DNA of 64,000 nucleotides from Alphaproteobacteria bacterium HGW-Alphaproteobacteria-4 (GTDB taxonomy: Bacteria > Pseudomonadota > Alphaproteobacteria > Rhodobacterales > Rhodobacteraceae), in assembly GCA_002842855.1 (NCBI GenBank), contig PHEE01000014.1:25957-89956 (forward strand). Direction: 5' to 3'. Each line of letters opens with the position of its first letter. The stretch's first letter is position 1. The position numbers and the translations under genes were made by a program. This document shows, piece by piece, positions 63,343 to 64,000 of the stretch. Below the pieces are notes generated by a model. That model worked only from the letters and a program-made list of their open reading frames with translations, was not told where the DNA came from and ran no database searches.

Positions 63343-64000
63343 AGATTTTCGTTCCAGCCGATGCGTTTGCCCGTGCGCTCGGGTCCGATGCCGTGGCCGA
63401 CGCAATTGCAGCCGCCGCAGCTGCACGCGGCGTGTCGGTGCAGATCGTGCGCAATGGCAGCCGCGGCATGGTCTGGCTGGAACCGCTGGTCGAGCTTGAT
63501 GCGCCTGAGGGCCGGATGGCCTTTGGTCCCTTCGCCGCAGAAGACGCCGGGGCGCTGTTCGATGCCCCCGATGCGCACCCCAAGGCGCTGGGCCCCACCG
63601 AGGAGATTGCGTTTTTCAAGCGTCAGACGCGGCTCACCTTTGCCCGCGTTGGCGTGATCGACCCGCTCGATCTGGCCGATTATCAGGCGCATGGCGGGCT
63701 TGCAGGGCTGCGCCGGGCGCTGGCGATGGCGCCTGAGGGGATCGTGGCCGAGGTGGTTGAAAGCGGGCTGCGCGGGCGCGGCGGCGCGGGGTTTCCCACC
63801 GGCATCAAGTGGCGCACCGTGGCGGCCGCGCCGGGGCCGCAGAAATACATCGTCTGCAATGCTGATGAGGGCGACAGTGGCACCTTTGCAGACCGCATGC
63901 TGATCGAGGGCGACCCGTTCGCGCTGATCGAGGGCATGGTGATTGCGGGCCTCGCGGTAGGCGCCGATCGGGGCTTTGTCTATCTGCGCAGCGAATACCC
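63339..64000 (+). CDS. fdsB: NAD-dependent formate dehydrogenase beta subunit FdsB (partial)
   Basis: The first 220 codons are in the window; the gene continues beyond the right edge. The N-terminal part is a NuoE-like extension (residues 1-115), and from about residue 130 the NuoF-like domain begins: GLRGRGGAGFPTGIKW (NADH/FMN binding) and NADEGDSGTFADRML. The gene should encode about 500 aa, with FMN and [4Fe-4S] sites downstream. FdsA, FdsC and FdsD are expected further right. Coupled by overlap to fdsG. Confidence 0.9.
   Translation, partial: MKIFVPADAFARALGSDAVADAIAAAAAARGVSVQIVRNGSRGMVWLEPLVELDAPEGRMAFGPFAAEDAGALFDAPDAHPKALGPTEEIAFFKRQTRLTFARVGVIDPLDLADYQAHGGLAGLRRALAMAPEGIVAEVVESGLRGRGGAGFPTGIKWRTVAAAPGPQKYIVCNADEGDSGTFADRMLIEGDPFALIEGMVIAGLAVGADRGFVYLRSEY

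Overview
The window is a 64 kb piece of a strongly GC-rich alphaproteobacterial chromosome, most likely from the Rhodobacteraceae (Rhodobacter/Roseobacter group). The evidence is a CcrM-type GANTC methyltransferase, a MotE/DUF6468/FliL stator block divergent from fliF, DUF4170 followed by waaA-like and lpxK genes, a stand-alone MnmD, the fdsG-fdsB start of a soluble NAD-dependent formate dehydrogenase, and many GTG/TTG starts. Gene density is very high, with short overlaps (ATGA, TGATG) and interlocked stop codons. I see no insertion sequence, prophage, integrase or CRISPR array. One tRNA gene, tRNA-Arg(CCT), is present.

Layout. 1-4883: flagellar genes. A leftward block (fliL, DUF6468, motE-like, then the first codons of a probable motA at the left edge) is divergent from a rightward fliF-fliH-fliN-fliP block. 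The shared promoter region holds a CtrA-like site. 4904-13451: leftward rsmD plus a ferredoxin-reductase-type flavoprotein, a divergent peroxiredoxin, a ridA-like/GDPD/DUF482 operon, and smc. 13677-20750: rightward lrgA-lrgB, accD and folC; zapE on the other strand; then DUF4170, a Kdo-transferase-like gene and lpxK. 20747-23118: leftward dciA-like, dsbA-like and CoA-transferase genes. 23200-26118: mutY, an alkB-type hydroxylase and a small lipoprotein. 26207-28042: ccrM and rnhB, with three GANTC sites in front of ccrM.

28157-33813: small exported proteins, a membrane protein with a C-terminal winged helix, tRNA-Arg, a LacI-family regulator, argG-mogA and an Ala/Gly/Asn-rich secreted protein. 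34001-37517: ilvA, an HPt protein divergent from a receiver-PP2C phosphatase, and a Nudix gene. 37606-43448: hslO-nudL-cca, an ABC exporter and an FeS RNA uracil methyltransferase. 43541-45357: an envelope group of two L,D-transpeptidases flanking a CAP lipoprotein. 45410-50555: hemH, a degenerate methyltransferase, comF, grxC, a nitrilase-family amidase, marR and dapA. 50702-56680: slt, a DMT transporter, mnmD divergent from a DAO-type oxidase (a split MnmC), and pgsA-moaD-moaE.

56818-57776: a truncated cytochrome b561-type remnant and a small heme-copper-oxidase-like membrane protein preceded by a perfect TGCGACA/TGTCGCA palindrome. 57777-62698: uvrC, then a leftward sppA-like / 54-aa zinc ribbon / Ca2+ antiporter / SDR operon. 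62878-64000: start of the fds operon, cut by the window end.

Most of the window is ordinary housekeeping and envelope biology. The least explained items are the membrane-anchored winged-helix protein (28991-29695), the 56.7-57.8 kb respiratory-looking remnant with its operator-like palindrome, the variant AlkB, the methyltransferase without a glycine-rich SAM loop, and the 54-aa membrane zinc ribbon. No search was run, so all family assignments rest on motifs read directly from the sequence.
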